Part shown: in pieces, positions 1-5,410 of the stretch
Numbering within the stretch: position 1 is the stretch's first letter
Layout: each line of letters opens with the position of its first letter
Assembly: GCA_929200455.1 (NCBI GenBank)
Contig: CAKMZR010000119.1
Span: forward strand, 1 to 5,410
From: an uncultured Alphaproteobacteria bacterium
GTDB lineage: Bacteria; Pseudomonadota; Alphaproteobacteria; CAKMZR01
Direction of reading: 5' to 3'
Length of the DNA: 5,410 bases
Program-made: the position numbers and the translations under genes
Notes under the pieces: generated by a model
Told to the model about the DNA's origin: nothing
Database searches by the model: none
The model's input: the letters and a program-made list of their open reading frames with translations, nothing else

Positions 1-3000
1 CACTGTCAGCGGAAGTATCGGATCGTGTGATGACGATCTCGACAGGTCCGCCTTCTGTGAGGGAAGTGGTGGGAGCGGAGAGTTCGAAGTTGGTGACGGT
101 GTCCATGACGGTGAAGGTGGAGGCGGTCGAAAGGTCGGTCCAAGTTCCGGAAGAAGCGGTGAACATGGAAAGCATGACTTGGAAGTCTTCGGTTTCTACT
201 CCGTCTGATTTTGTGAGTGAGACGGTGAGCGTTTGCATTGTATCGCCGGCGTTGAAAGTGAGGGTATTGGAGCCAGTGAACATGAAGTCGGCGGCACTAA
301 AGCCGGTTGCGGAGGCGAGGTCGACATCGAGGGTCCCGCTTGATGTGGTGTCGCCGGTGCGTGTGATGACGATTTCGTAGGTATCGCCTTCTGAGAGAGT
401 GGTTCCGGCAACGGGCATCATAGTGACGGAGTCATGGACTTCGTATGCGAAGCCGGCTTCATTATCGTTGATGGTGACGGTTTGTGACATTCTGGCGGTG
501 TCGATGTCAGCTCTTGATCCTGCTGGGAGAACAAGAGAGATGTCGAAACTTTCATCGCCTTCGACGAGGGCGTCATCGTTTGTATGGAGTGTGATGGTAG
601 CGTCTGTGACGCCTGTATTGAAGGTGAACATGAGATCTCCGGTAGTGGGGAGAAACATTCCTATTCCGGTGAAGGAGCCGCCAGTGACGTCAAATGTTCT
701 GAGGAGGTCGTTTGCTCTTGTGAAGGAGCTCCCAGTGCTTGCGTCAATATTTATATTGACGTCATCGATGAGAGTATCGGTTCTGGAGATAACGATTTCG
801 TAGGTTCCACCTTCAGCGACGGAAGCGGGTCGATTTGAGATTACAAAGGTCGTGGGAGATTCGTCGACGGTGTAAGAGGTAGTGGGAGTAACGTCGGTCC
901 AAGTTCCGGTTCCTGAAGTGGGAGTGGCGGTGAGCATGATTTGGAAGTTTTCATTTTCTACGCCATCGGAATCTACGAGTGAGAATCTGAGAGTTTGTTC
1001 TGTATCGCCGGTCCCGAAGTTGAGGACATTGGACCCCCCTACGATGTTGAAGTCTGCATTAGAGAAGCCTGTAGTGGAAGCGAGGTCGACGGTGACGGTT
1101 CCGGCCCCTCCGCCTGTACGCATGACGACGATTTCGTAACTATTTCCTTCTCTGAGCGTTGTGGTGGCGACCATGGTGGTGACGGTTTGTATGAGAGCGG
1201 TAAATTCTGATTCGTTGTCATTGATAGTGATGGGTCCGCTATTTCCCATGAAGATGGTTCCTGATGTTCCTGTTGCGGAAGCAGCGAGATTGATTTCGAA
1301 GTCTTCTGCATTTTCTACGGTGGTGTCATCGTTGGTGGTGAAGGTGAGGGTAGCGGTCAAGCCTGTCCCAGTGAACATGAAGTTTAGGTTTCCTGTGGGA
1401 GGGATGATGCCTCCTGTGACGGTTCCGCCTGTGGCGGAGACTCCGCTGAGGTCTGCTCTTGTGAAGGTACTTCCTGTGCTTGCGAGAAGGGCGAGGTCGA
1501 TACTATCGATGGAGGTATCGGTTCTTGTAATTTCTACTTCTAGGGTCCCGCCTTCATCGACGGATGTGGGGGCAGAAATGGATATGGCGGGATTGTCTGT
1601 GATAGAGCCGTCGATCATGCTTTGTGTTGTGTCGACAAAGCTCATGGTTGCGGCGGTGGGAGCGGAAAGAGAGAGTGTGAAGTCTTCGTTGGTTTCGAGG
1701 GCGGTGAGGTCTACATTTGCCATGACGGTGATGGTGGCGGTTGTTGCAGTCCCTGTGAACATGAAGGTTCCGCTGAGTCCGCCTGCATTGGGGGTGACAG
1801 TCCCTCCGGTTGCGGTTGCGGCACTGAGATCGATATCCATGGCATCGAAGGCGGCGGCGCCTACGGCGGCGAATTGGAAGTTGACGGTATCTCCTGTTGT
1901 TGCGTCCCGCATGATGACGAATTCGAATTCTGTGCCTTCAGTGACGGGATTGGAGGGAGCGGTTGTGGAAGAAGAGACGGAAAAGACGGTATTTCCGACA
2001 TCATCATTCATGATCATGCCGGAGAAGGAGGGTCCTGAGACGAGTGTGGTTGGGTCTGAGACGGCGAGTCTGATTTCGAAGTCATCATTAGGTTCGTCGT
2101 TGTTGTCGTCATTGACGGTGATCATGATGTCGGCGGTGGGGCTTGTTCCGGTGAAAGTGACTTTATAGCGAATGGTGTTGGGAGGCACGCCTGTGGTTTC
2201 GAGGGTGGCTCCGGTGACGGTGAAGTCACTGCCGTCTATATCGCCTAAACCGCCTGTATCGATGATATCGATAAAGACTTCATTGACGGCTCCTGTGGCG
2301 AAATTGGTACGGCTGACTTCGAAGTTATAGTCCATGCCTTCGTCGAGGTTGGTAGAGGGAGGCACTGAGGTAAGTTCGTAAGTGTTGGCGACATCGCTTG
2401 GATTGATGGAAGCACTGAAAGAGTTTGCGGTGGTGTCTATAGCGTGCATGATGGTTCCGCCCGGAGAGGAGACCATGGAGATTGTGACGTCGAAGTCTTC
2501 TTGACTTTCAGTGAAGGTGTCATCAAAAATCATGAGTGTGAGGGTGGCTTCGAGGTCTCTCGCGTTGAAAGAGAGAGTAAAGGAAGACATCATGCCATCG
2601 AAGTCATCCATGTTTGCGGGGTTTGCCCCGGTGCCGGCGAGGTCGATGGTGACATCCGCGGTTTCTCCGGCGTAATCGCGTCTGACGACGATTTCGAGGT
2701 TTCCGCCTTCGTTGACTGAAGTCGCAGCGGGCGTGACGACGGAGTACATGGAGTCAGTGACATCGCTGGTAAGAATGGACCCTGCGTATGAAGGATTGGC
2801 TCCGAGAGAAGCGGTGGATGAGGGTATGAGGTTGATATTGAAGTCTTCTTCCCGTTCTACATTGGTGTCATCTCTTAGGGTGATCATGACGGTGACGTTG
2901 TCTTCGCCTACGGCGAAACTCGCGGTTTGGGTGAGGTCTCCGGCGTTTGCGACGTTGATGGTTGTGGTTCCTGCGAGATTGGTGATTTCGATTGTTTCGA

Positions 3001-4897
3001 TGTCGTTGAAGTCGAATCCTCTGGCGGCGCCTGCGGAGAGTCGGAAGTCGATGGCTCCGTTATTTATGGAAGTGTTACGCATGATGTCGAAGGAGAAGGA
3101 AGGACTGGCGGTTTCATCGAAAGTGTTGGGAGCGGGAGTGTTTGTGATTTCGTAGAGGTCACCCCCTCCGGCGGTATCGGACATTTCGATCATGGCGTCG
3201 AAACTGTTCATGGAGGTATCGATGTATGCGGTGATTGTGGGAGTGGGAGTGAGCGAAGCGGTCATGGTGATGGTGACGGTATCGAGAAGCACATTGAAAG
3301 TTTCATCGGCTTCTGGGTCAGTATCGTCGGTGACTTTGAGGGTGAGAGTGGCGGAGTACTCGCCGATGGCGAACATGAGGGTGTGGTCAGCCCCGCCATC
3401 GATATCATCGGTGGGGTTTCCGAATCCTGAACCTCCGACGTCACTGAGCATGATGGTGACATCAGCGTCTGTGTAGGCTTTGTCGCGTGTGACGACGACT
3501 TCGTATTCTTCGCCTTCGCGTGTTGTGAGAGCAGCGGGCGTTTCGAGTGTATATTTGGTATTTTCGCTCACGACGACGGAGACGCTATCGGCTGGGTCCC
3601 AAAAGTTATTATTGACGAAGGCGGTGGTATCCATGCCTTTATCGTCGACATTGAAGACTTCATTAATCATGAAGTCGACTTTGAGGTCTTGATTTCCTGT
3701 GAGAGCGGCGAAAGCAGCTTGTAGGTCTGTGGTTGCGAGAGAGAGGTCTCCTTGTGAGAGTATTTTTCCTGTTAAGGGGTCGATGGAAGTGGCGATGAAG
3801 TTAGGATTTTTGGAGAAGAAGAAGTCTTGGGTTGCGGTCATGGTGGTTGCGGCGGGGTCGAAGTTATTGAAGTCGTCTTCGTCTGCGATTCCGTAAGTGT
3901 ATTCGATCCGCACGCGCACGCGTTCGTCGCCTGTGAGTTGCCCTGCGATGAAAGCGCTCCAGTCTGCGCGTTCTAGGGAGTCGAGGGTGAGGTATCCTGA
4001 GGTGTCGCTGTAGGTTTTTTGTTCACCTAGAGGGTCTGTGTATGAGAGTTTTGTGGAGACACCGTCGATGTCTTTATTTTCATCTGCTGCGACGAGTCCA
4101 GTTGCACTTGCGATGTATGATCCTGTGAGTGTATTGTAGAGTCCGACGGAGAGGGTTTCATCCGTGGTTTCGAGTTCTTGGTCGTTACGGATATAGACGG
4201 TGAAGTTTTTCTGAGTTTCTCCGGCGTTGAAGTTGACGGTACCTGAGGGTCTGAGGTCTGTGACGGGGTCTTTTGCGGGGTTGGTGAATTGGTCGTCGTC
4301 ATTTTTGTAGAGAGTGAAGTCGCTTGCGGTGACGGTGGAGAGGTGTTCTACGAGTCGGAAAGAGACGGACGAAGCGACGGAAGTTTTTCCGGTTCGGGAG
4401 ACGGAGAAGACGAGTTCATTTCCGTAAGTGGAAGTTCCGGAGCGAGGTTTTTCTTGGGCGACGGATGTTGTGGCTGTGATGGAGTAGTTTTGTTGTTGGC
4501 TATTGTCACGTTGTCGGAAGAGTCCGTCGACGGAGGAGGGTGTGGTTCCGTCGCTTGTGGTTTCGCCGTTGATTTGTTTTTTGAGGTCGTCGATTTGTTT
4601 TTGTAGGTCTTTGATGACTTGGTCTGTGGTTTGGGGGACGATGGAAGGGGGCACGGAAGAGAAGGCACTGACGCCTTTTCCATCTGCGACTTTTTGTTTT
4701 GTGAGTGCGTAGTTATAGTTTCTGACGGCGAGTCGTTCTGATGCGCTTGATCCGCGGTAATTGAAGACGGTGGCGCCTGATTTTTGTATGAGGCTCGCAT
4801 TGCCTATAGAGTAGGTGCTTGAGAGTGTTTGGAAGACGCCGAAGAGGGCAGAATCAAGAAGGTTGCTGCCGCCGTTGGCTCCGAGAATATTGACCAT
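1..4897 (-). CDS. Giant Calx-beta repeat protein, probable surface adhesin or exoprotein (3' end outside window)
   Basis: The minus-strand frame from the ATG at 4897-4895 is open for 1,632 codons and leaves the window without a stop. GGAG at 4910-4907 lies 9 bases before this ATG, the frame has an upstream stop at 4981-4979, and no in-frame ATG, GTG or TTG lies between. Residues 1-130 are unique, with no basic n-region plus hydrophobic core, so no Sec signal is seen; a coiled coil sits at 93-110. A first Calx-beta-like domain covers ~137-262, a non-repeat segment ~263-440, then an array of 112-141-residue domains. Each array domain has an EG-x(2)-YEIVVTR-like early strand (for example at residues 461, 730, 1250, 1503) and usually an acidic NDD-x(5)-E-x-F-type motif (for example at 522, 675, 1189), as in calcium-binding Calx-beta folds. 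No Cys, four Trp. Family knowledge suggests adhesion or matrix function; export by type I secretion is inference. Confidence 0.93.
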   Translation of the reverse strand, partial: MVNILGANGGSNLLDSALFGVFQTLSSTYSIGNASLIQKSGATVFNYRGSSASERLAVRNYNYALTKQKVADGKGVSAFSSVPPSIVPQTTDQVIKDLQKQIDDLKKQINGETTSDGTTPSSVDGLFRQRDNSQQQNYSITATTSVAQEKPRSGTSTYGNELVFSVSRTGKTSVASSVSFRLVEHLSTVTASDFTLYKNDDDQFTNPAKDPVTDLRPSGTVNFNAGETQKNFTVYIRNDQELETTDETLSVGLYNTLTGSYIASATGLVAADENKDIDGVSTKLSYTDPLGEQKTYSDTSGYLTLDSLERADWSAFIAGQLTGDERVRVRIEYTYGIADEDDFNNFDPAATTMTATQDFFFSKNPNFIATSIDPLTGKILSQGDLSLATTDLQAAFAALTGNQDLKVDFMINEVFNVDDKGMDTTAFVNNNFWDPADSVSVVVSENTKYTLETPAALTTREGEEYEVVVTRDKAYTDADVTIMLSDVGGSGFGNPTDDIDGGADHTLMFAIGEYSATLTLKVTDDTDPEADETFNVLLDTVTITMTASLTPTPTITAYIDTSMNSFDAMIEMSDTAGGGDLYEITNTPAPNTFDETASPSFSFDIMRNTSINNGAIDFRLSAGAARGFDFNDIETIEITNLAGTTTINVANAGDLTQTASFAVGEDNVTVMITLRDDTNVEREEDFNINLIPSSTASLGANPSYAGSILTSDVTDSMYSVVTPAATSVNEGGNLEIVVRRDYAGETADVTIDLAGTGANPANMDDFDGMMSSFTLSFNARDLEATLTLMIFDDTFTESQEDFDVTISMVSSPGGTIMHAIDTTANSFSASINPSDVANTYELTSVPPSTNLDEGMDYNFEVSRTNFATGAVNEVFIDIIDTGGLGDIDGSDFTVTGATLETTGVPPNTIRYKVTFTGTSPTADIMITVNDDNNDEPNDDFEIRLAVSDPTTLVSGPSFSGMIMNDDVGNTVFSVSSSTTAPSNPVTEGTEFEFVIMRDATTGDTVNFQFAAVGAAAFDAMDIDLSAATATGGTVTPNAGGLSGTFMFTGTATTATITVMANVDLTALETNEDFTLSLSAPTAATMSFVDTTQSMIDGSITDNPAISISAPTSVDEGGTLEVEITRTDTSIDSIDLALLASTGSTFTRADLSGVSATGGTVTGGIIPPTGNLNFMFTGTGLTATLTFTTNDDTTVENAEDFEINLAASATGTSGTIFMGNSGPITINDNESEFTALIQTVTTMVATTTLREGNSYEIVVMRTGGGAGTVTVDLASTTGFSNADFNIVGGSNVLNFGTGDTEQTLRFSLVDSDGVENENFQIMLTATPTSGTGTWTDVTPTTSYTVDESPTTFVISNRPASVAEGGTYEIVISRTDTLIDDVNINIDASTGSSFTRANDLLRTFDVTGGSFTGIGMFLPTTGDLMFTFNTGVTDATITLHTNDDALVEGDESFDISLVLPAGSRADIDTARMSQTVTINDNEAGFAYEVHDSVTMMPVAGTTLSEGDTYEIVITRTGDTTSSGTLDVDLASATGFSAADFMFTGSNTLTFNAGDTMQTLTVSLTKSDGVETEDFQVMLSMFTASSGTWTDLSTASTFTVMDTVTNFELSAPTTSLTEGGPVEIVITRSDTSADS
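92..847 (-). repeat. Two-domain superrepeat, unit 2 (A'+B', residues ~1351-1602)
   Basis: Unit 2 repeats the A+B order of unit 1. A' has STGSSFTRAND (1387-1397) and VTINDNE; B' has SATGFSAADF (1529-1538), LTKSDGVETEDFQVML (1561-1576) and GTWTDL (1583-1588). At base level a 17-base stretch is identical at 134-150 and 893-909, exactly 759 bases (253 codons) apart. The 11-base stretch ACGATTTCGTA, coding the YEIV strand, recurs at 369, 792 and 1128. A third A domain starts at residue ~1603 and runs off the edge. Confidence 0.8.
848..1591 (-). repeat. Two-domain superrepeat, unit 1 (A+B, residues ~1103-1350)
   Basis: Unit 1 pairs a long A domain (motif Glu at 1115, 135 residues to the next) with a short B domain (Glu at 1250, 112 residues to the next). 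A contains STGSTFTRADL (1140-1150) and GPITINDNE; B contains STTGFSNADF (1274-1283), LVDSDGVENENFQIML (1307-1322) and the GTWTDV tag (1331-1336). Each matches the same-type domain of unit 2 better than its direct neighbour. Confidence 0.8.
3578..4111 (-). other. Non-repeat segment between first domain and array (residues ~263-440)
   Basis: About 178 residues do not carry the EG-YEIV or NDD signatures of the neighbouring domains. Visible features are an ENKDIDG acidic stretch (273-279), an RVRVRIEYTYG strand (326-336), an EDDFNNFDP acidic loop (340-348), a basic aromatic patch around FFFSKNP (359-365), and a DPLTGKILSQGDLSL stretch (373-387). It also contains two of the protein's four tryptophans (W313, W433). 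I do not recognise a family. It may be a functional, ligand-binding head or an inserted domain; this is inference from its contrast with the repeats. Confidence 0.55.
4112..4489 (-). other. First Calx-beta-like domain (residues ~137-262)
   Basis: The segment begins YSITATTSVAQE, continues with a strand ending FSVSRTG at 164-170, and has a second half with GTVNFNAGETQKNFTV (219-234) followed by the acidic motif NDQELETTDETLSVGL (238-253). This is the usual Calx-beta order: a strand ending in an Arg, a T-x-F-x-x-G-x-x-x-x-x-F/L-T-V strand pair, then acidic residues and a final strand. It is separated from the other copies by about 180 residues of different sequence and carries lysines that the later copies lack, so it is a divergent, isolated copy. 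Boundaries are approximate. Confidence 0.65.
4507..4897 (-). other. N-terminal non-repeat region with short coiled coil
   Basis: This part encodes residues 1-130 of the giant protein. It starts MVNILGANGGSNLLDSALFG, which is glycine-, serine- and leucine-rich but lacks the basic start and long hydrophobic core of a Sec signal. Residues 53-72 are basic and aromatic, with RNYNY and KQK. Residues 93-110 (bases 4621-4568) form a coiled-coil candidate with hydrophobic residues at I95, L98, I102, L105 and I109, a 3-4 spacing over about two and a half heptads. A Ser/Thr/Gly linker follows at 111-122. I do not recognise the region as a named family. It could be a retention, oligomerisation or anchoring module, but that is inference from its position. 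Confidence 0.6.
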
Positions 4898-4906
4898 GGC
4901 ACGGTT

Positions 4907-4910
4907 CTCC
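4907..4910 (-). promoter_or_regulatory. Ribosome binding site of the giant protein gene
   Basis: GGAG (in GGAGAACC on the minus strand) lies 9 bases before the ATG at 4897. It is the only Shine-Dalgarno match near a possible start in this frame and fixes the start codon. Confidence 0.75.
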
Positions 4911-5023
4911 GTGGAAGCTGGTTTAAGTTTACGAGAACTGGCGTTAAGCTTTTGGTCTCTTAGGTATGTCTTCTTCTGTCATTCTGCCTTTTTCTGAGGC
5001 TTTTGGAATTTAGGTGTACGCGT

Positions 5024-5040
5024 TTGTAAGACTTGTAAGA
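5024..5040. repeat. Short tandem direct repeat in the intergenic region
   Basis: TTGTAAGA occurs at 5024-5031 and again at 5033-5040, so the unit is nine bases repeated twice. It lies about 130 bases upstream of the giant gene's start (TCTTACAA on that strand), where an activator site would be possible. A role is speculative. Confidence 0.45.
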
Positions 5041-5104
5041 GAGTTTGGGATCAAAGGATCTCGGCCAGTTGCGGAAAATCCGACCCTTCTGGCAAGAAAT
5101 ATCC

Positions 5105-5118
5105 ACATTCATGAATGT
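5105..5118. promoter_or_regulatory. Perfect 14-base palindrome, possible operator
   Basis: ACATTCATGAATGT reads the same on both strands. It overlaps a weak -35-like TTCATG (5108-5113) placed 17 bases before a -10-like TATAAG (5131-5136) that points toward groES. The first 11 bases recur with one mismatch at 5220-5230. The arrangement suggests binding of a dimeric regulator; the regulator is unknown. Confidence 0.4.
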
Positions 5119-5189
5119 AGCTGAGAATGGTATAAGTGTCAAGAGGAAAATAAAGATGATTGATTTTGAGAAAAAAAATGGGAGTGTGT

Positions 5190-5218
5190 CTTGAAACGGT
5201 GAAAAGAGGGAATATATA
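5190..5218 (+). promoter_or_regulatory. groES promoter, heat-shock (RpoH) type with possible sigma-70 overlap
   Basis: CTTGAAA at 5190-5196 is an exact match to the RpoH -35 core. An AT-rich -10 follows at 5209-5218; it keeps the ATAT part of the RpoH CCCATNT consensus but not the leading Cs. The same bases can be read as a sigma-70 promoter: TTGAAA (5191-5196), 16 bases, TATATA (5213-5218). The leader would be roughly 80 bases. groES operons of alphaproteobacteria are commonly RpoH-controlled, which supports the call. Confidence 0.55.
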
Positions 5219-5219
5219 G

Positions 5220-5230
5220 ACATTCGTGAA
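5220..5230. promoter_or_regulatory. Near copy of the palindrome's first 11 bases, just after the groES -10
   Basis: ACATTCGTGAA matches ACATTCATGAA at 5105-5115 in 10 of 11 bases. It sits directly after the TATATA -10 candidate, near the expected transcription start, where a bound repressor would block initiation. The right half of the palindrome is not conserved here. Confidence 0.3.
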
Positions 5231-5290
5231 GCGGCTAAGTGTTTGCGGATGCTTGAGAGCTTTATGTTCATTGTGTATTTGTTAATTGAT

Positions 5291-5298
5291 AAGGAGGA
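5291..5298 (+). promoter_or_regulatory. Strong ribosome binding site of groES
   Basis: AAGGAGGA is a near-complete match to the anti-Shine-Dalgarno sequence. The AGGAGG core ends only 4 bases before the ATG at 5302, closer than usual but workable, and fits a highly expressed chaperonin gene. Confidence 0.85.
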
Positions 5299-5301
5299 GT
5301 T

Positions 5302-5410
5302 ATGAAGTTCAGACCTTTGCATGATCGTGTTCTGGTGGAACGTCTGGAACAGGATGAGAAGAGTGCCGGAGGGATAATAATCCCTGACACGGCGCAAGAG
5401 AAGCCTATGC
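5302..5410 (+). CDS. groES: Co-chaperonin GroES (5' part, cut by window edge)
   Basis: GroES forms the seven-membered cap of the GroEL folding chamber in the cytoplasm. The 36 codons seen here encode MKFRPLHDRVLVERLEQDEK followed by SAGGIIIPDTAQEKPM. The RPLHDRV start is the GroES signature, and residues ~17-33 are the mobile loop that contacts GroEL, with GGIII in the place of the GroEL-binding GGIVL of E. coli. The full protein should be about 95-105 residues, so roughly the first third is present. The MKF start and overall wording favour an alphaproteobacterium. The start is fixed by the strong ribosome site just upstream. A heat-shock promoter lies about 80 bases before it. groEL would normally follow, outside the window. 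Confidence 0.97.
   Translation, partial: MKFRPLHDRVLVERLEQDEKSAGGIIIPDTAQEKPM

Larger units (their letters stand above)
2..3580 (-). repeat. Array of nine complete Calx-beta-like domains plus the start of a tenth
   Basis: Tandem protein repeats cover residues ~440-1632. The Glu of the early-strand motif (usually EG, but ET in copy 2) falls at residues 461, 595, 730, 853, 987, 1115, 1250, 1362, 1503 and 1615, giving spacings of 134, 135, 123, 134, 128, 135, 112, 141 and 112. Most copies carry an R-T/D after the strand (TRD 470-472, SRT, TRT, MRT, TRS) and an acidic motif before the last long strand, such as DDTFTESQEDFDVTI. Several end in IND/NDD-type junctions (TINDNE at 1226 and 1475). Calx-beta domains bind calcium through such acidic clusters; binding here is inferred. 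The last copy is cut by the window edge. Confidence 0.85.
4898..5301. other. Divergent intergenic region
   Basis: About 400 bases separate the start of the giant gene from the start of groES. The region is visibly richer in A and T than the coding flank. It holds the groES promoter and ribosome site, a 14-base palindrome, a partial second copy of it, a 9-base direct repeat, and a run of eight A at 5171-5178. I could not assign a convincing -35/-10 pair for the minus-strand gene. No tRNA, rRNA or protein gene is supported here. Confidence 0.8.

Noticed and set aside
1161..2168. Long plus-strand open frame of 335 codons and many other plus-strand frames across 27-4997
   Set aside because: They lie opposite the continuous minus-strand frame and translate to low-complexity Val/Ser/Met-rich strings that mirror its Thr/Asp/Val codons. 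They have no matching family or consistent ribosome sites, and they change frame along the region. They are shadows of codon bias.
1..3580. Repetitive DNA considered as a CRISPR array or mobile element
   Set aside because: The periodicity is of whole codons (112-141 codons), the copies are diverged at base level, and they keep one open frame. This is a protein domain repeat, with no spacers or terminal inverted repeats.
4348..4800. Minus-strand frame of 150 codons inside the giant gene
   Set aside because: It is in another frame of the same strand, and its Pro/Ser/Lys-rich product is an out-of-frame reading. The frame starting at 4897 gives consistent domain motifs throughout.
5064..5093. 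Nested inverted repeats (GCCAG/CTGGC outside, CGGA-AAA-TCCG inside), considered as a terminator or riboswitch
   Set aside because: The stems are only 4-5 base pairs, the inner and outer parts are poorly stacked, and no T-run follows on either strand. Both neighbouring genes start, rather than end, here.
5156..5194. Twelve-codon frame (MIDFEKKNGSVS) upstream of groES
   Set aside because: It has only a weak purine-rich stretch before it and overlaps the groES -35 element, so transcripts from that promoter would not contain it.
5225..5265. Possible CIRCE element around GGCTAAGTG and GCTTGAGAGC
   Set aside because: The bases do not match TTAGCACTC or its complement GAGTGCTAA at a correct 9-base spacing.
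4960..5397. Minus-strand open frame of 145 codons across the intergenic region and groES
   Set aside because: It lies antisense to the clear groES start and its promoter, has no recognisable domain, and its product is a mixed basic/hydrophobic string without a supporting ribosome site.

Overview
The window shows two divergent genes separated by an intergenic region of about 400 bases. It most likely comes from an alphaproteobacterium. The evidence is the GroES start at the right edge: its opening MKFRPLHDRV is typical of alphaproteobacterial GroES, whereas enterobacterial GroES begins MNIRPLHDRV. This rests on 36 residues, so it is an inference, not a firm taxonomic call.

Positions 4897 down to 2 (minus strand) hold one uninterrupted reading frame of 1,632 codons that runs off the left edge. 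It encodes a very large repetitive protein made mostly of Calx-beta-like domains. In order: a 130-residue N-terminal part with a short coiled coil and no Sec signal peptide; one Calx-beta-like domain (residues ~137-262); a non-repetitive segment (~263-440); then nine further domains and the start of a tenth (~440 to 1632+). From about residue 1103 the domains alternate between a long (A) and a short (B) type, forming a two-domain higher-order repeat of about 250 residues. The array is rich in Thr, Asp, Ser and Glu, has only four lysines in about 1,180 residues, and no cysteine is found anywhere in the reading frame. The whole looks like a giant calcium-binding surface adhesin or matrix protein, possibly a type I secretion substrate. 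The C-terminus that would show the export route lies outside the window.

Positions 4898-5301 carry a good heat-shock (RpoH-type) -35 element for groES, a strong ribosome binding site, a perfect 14-base palindrome with a partial second copy just after the groES -10, and a short direct repeat. No RNA gene was found.

Positions 5302-5410 (plus strand) are the first 36 codons of groES, the co-chaperonin of the GroEL system; groEL would be expected beyond the right edge. Nothing in the sequence links groES functionally to the giant protein; they only share the intergenic region. The long plus-strand open frames across 1-4900 are shadows of the minus-strand gene.
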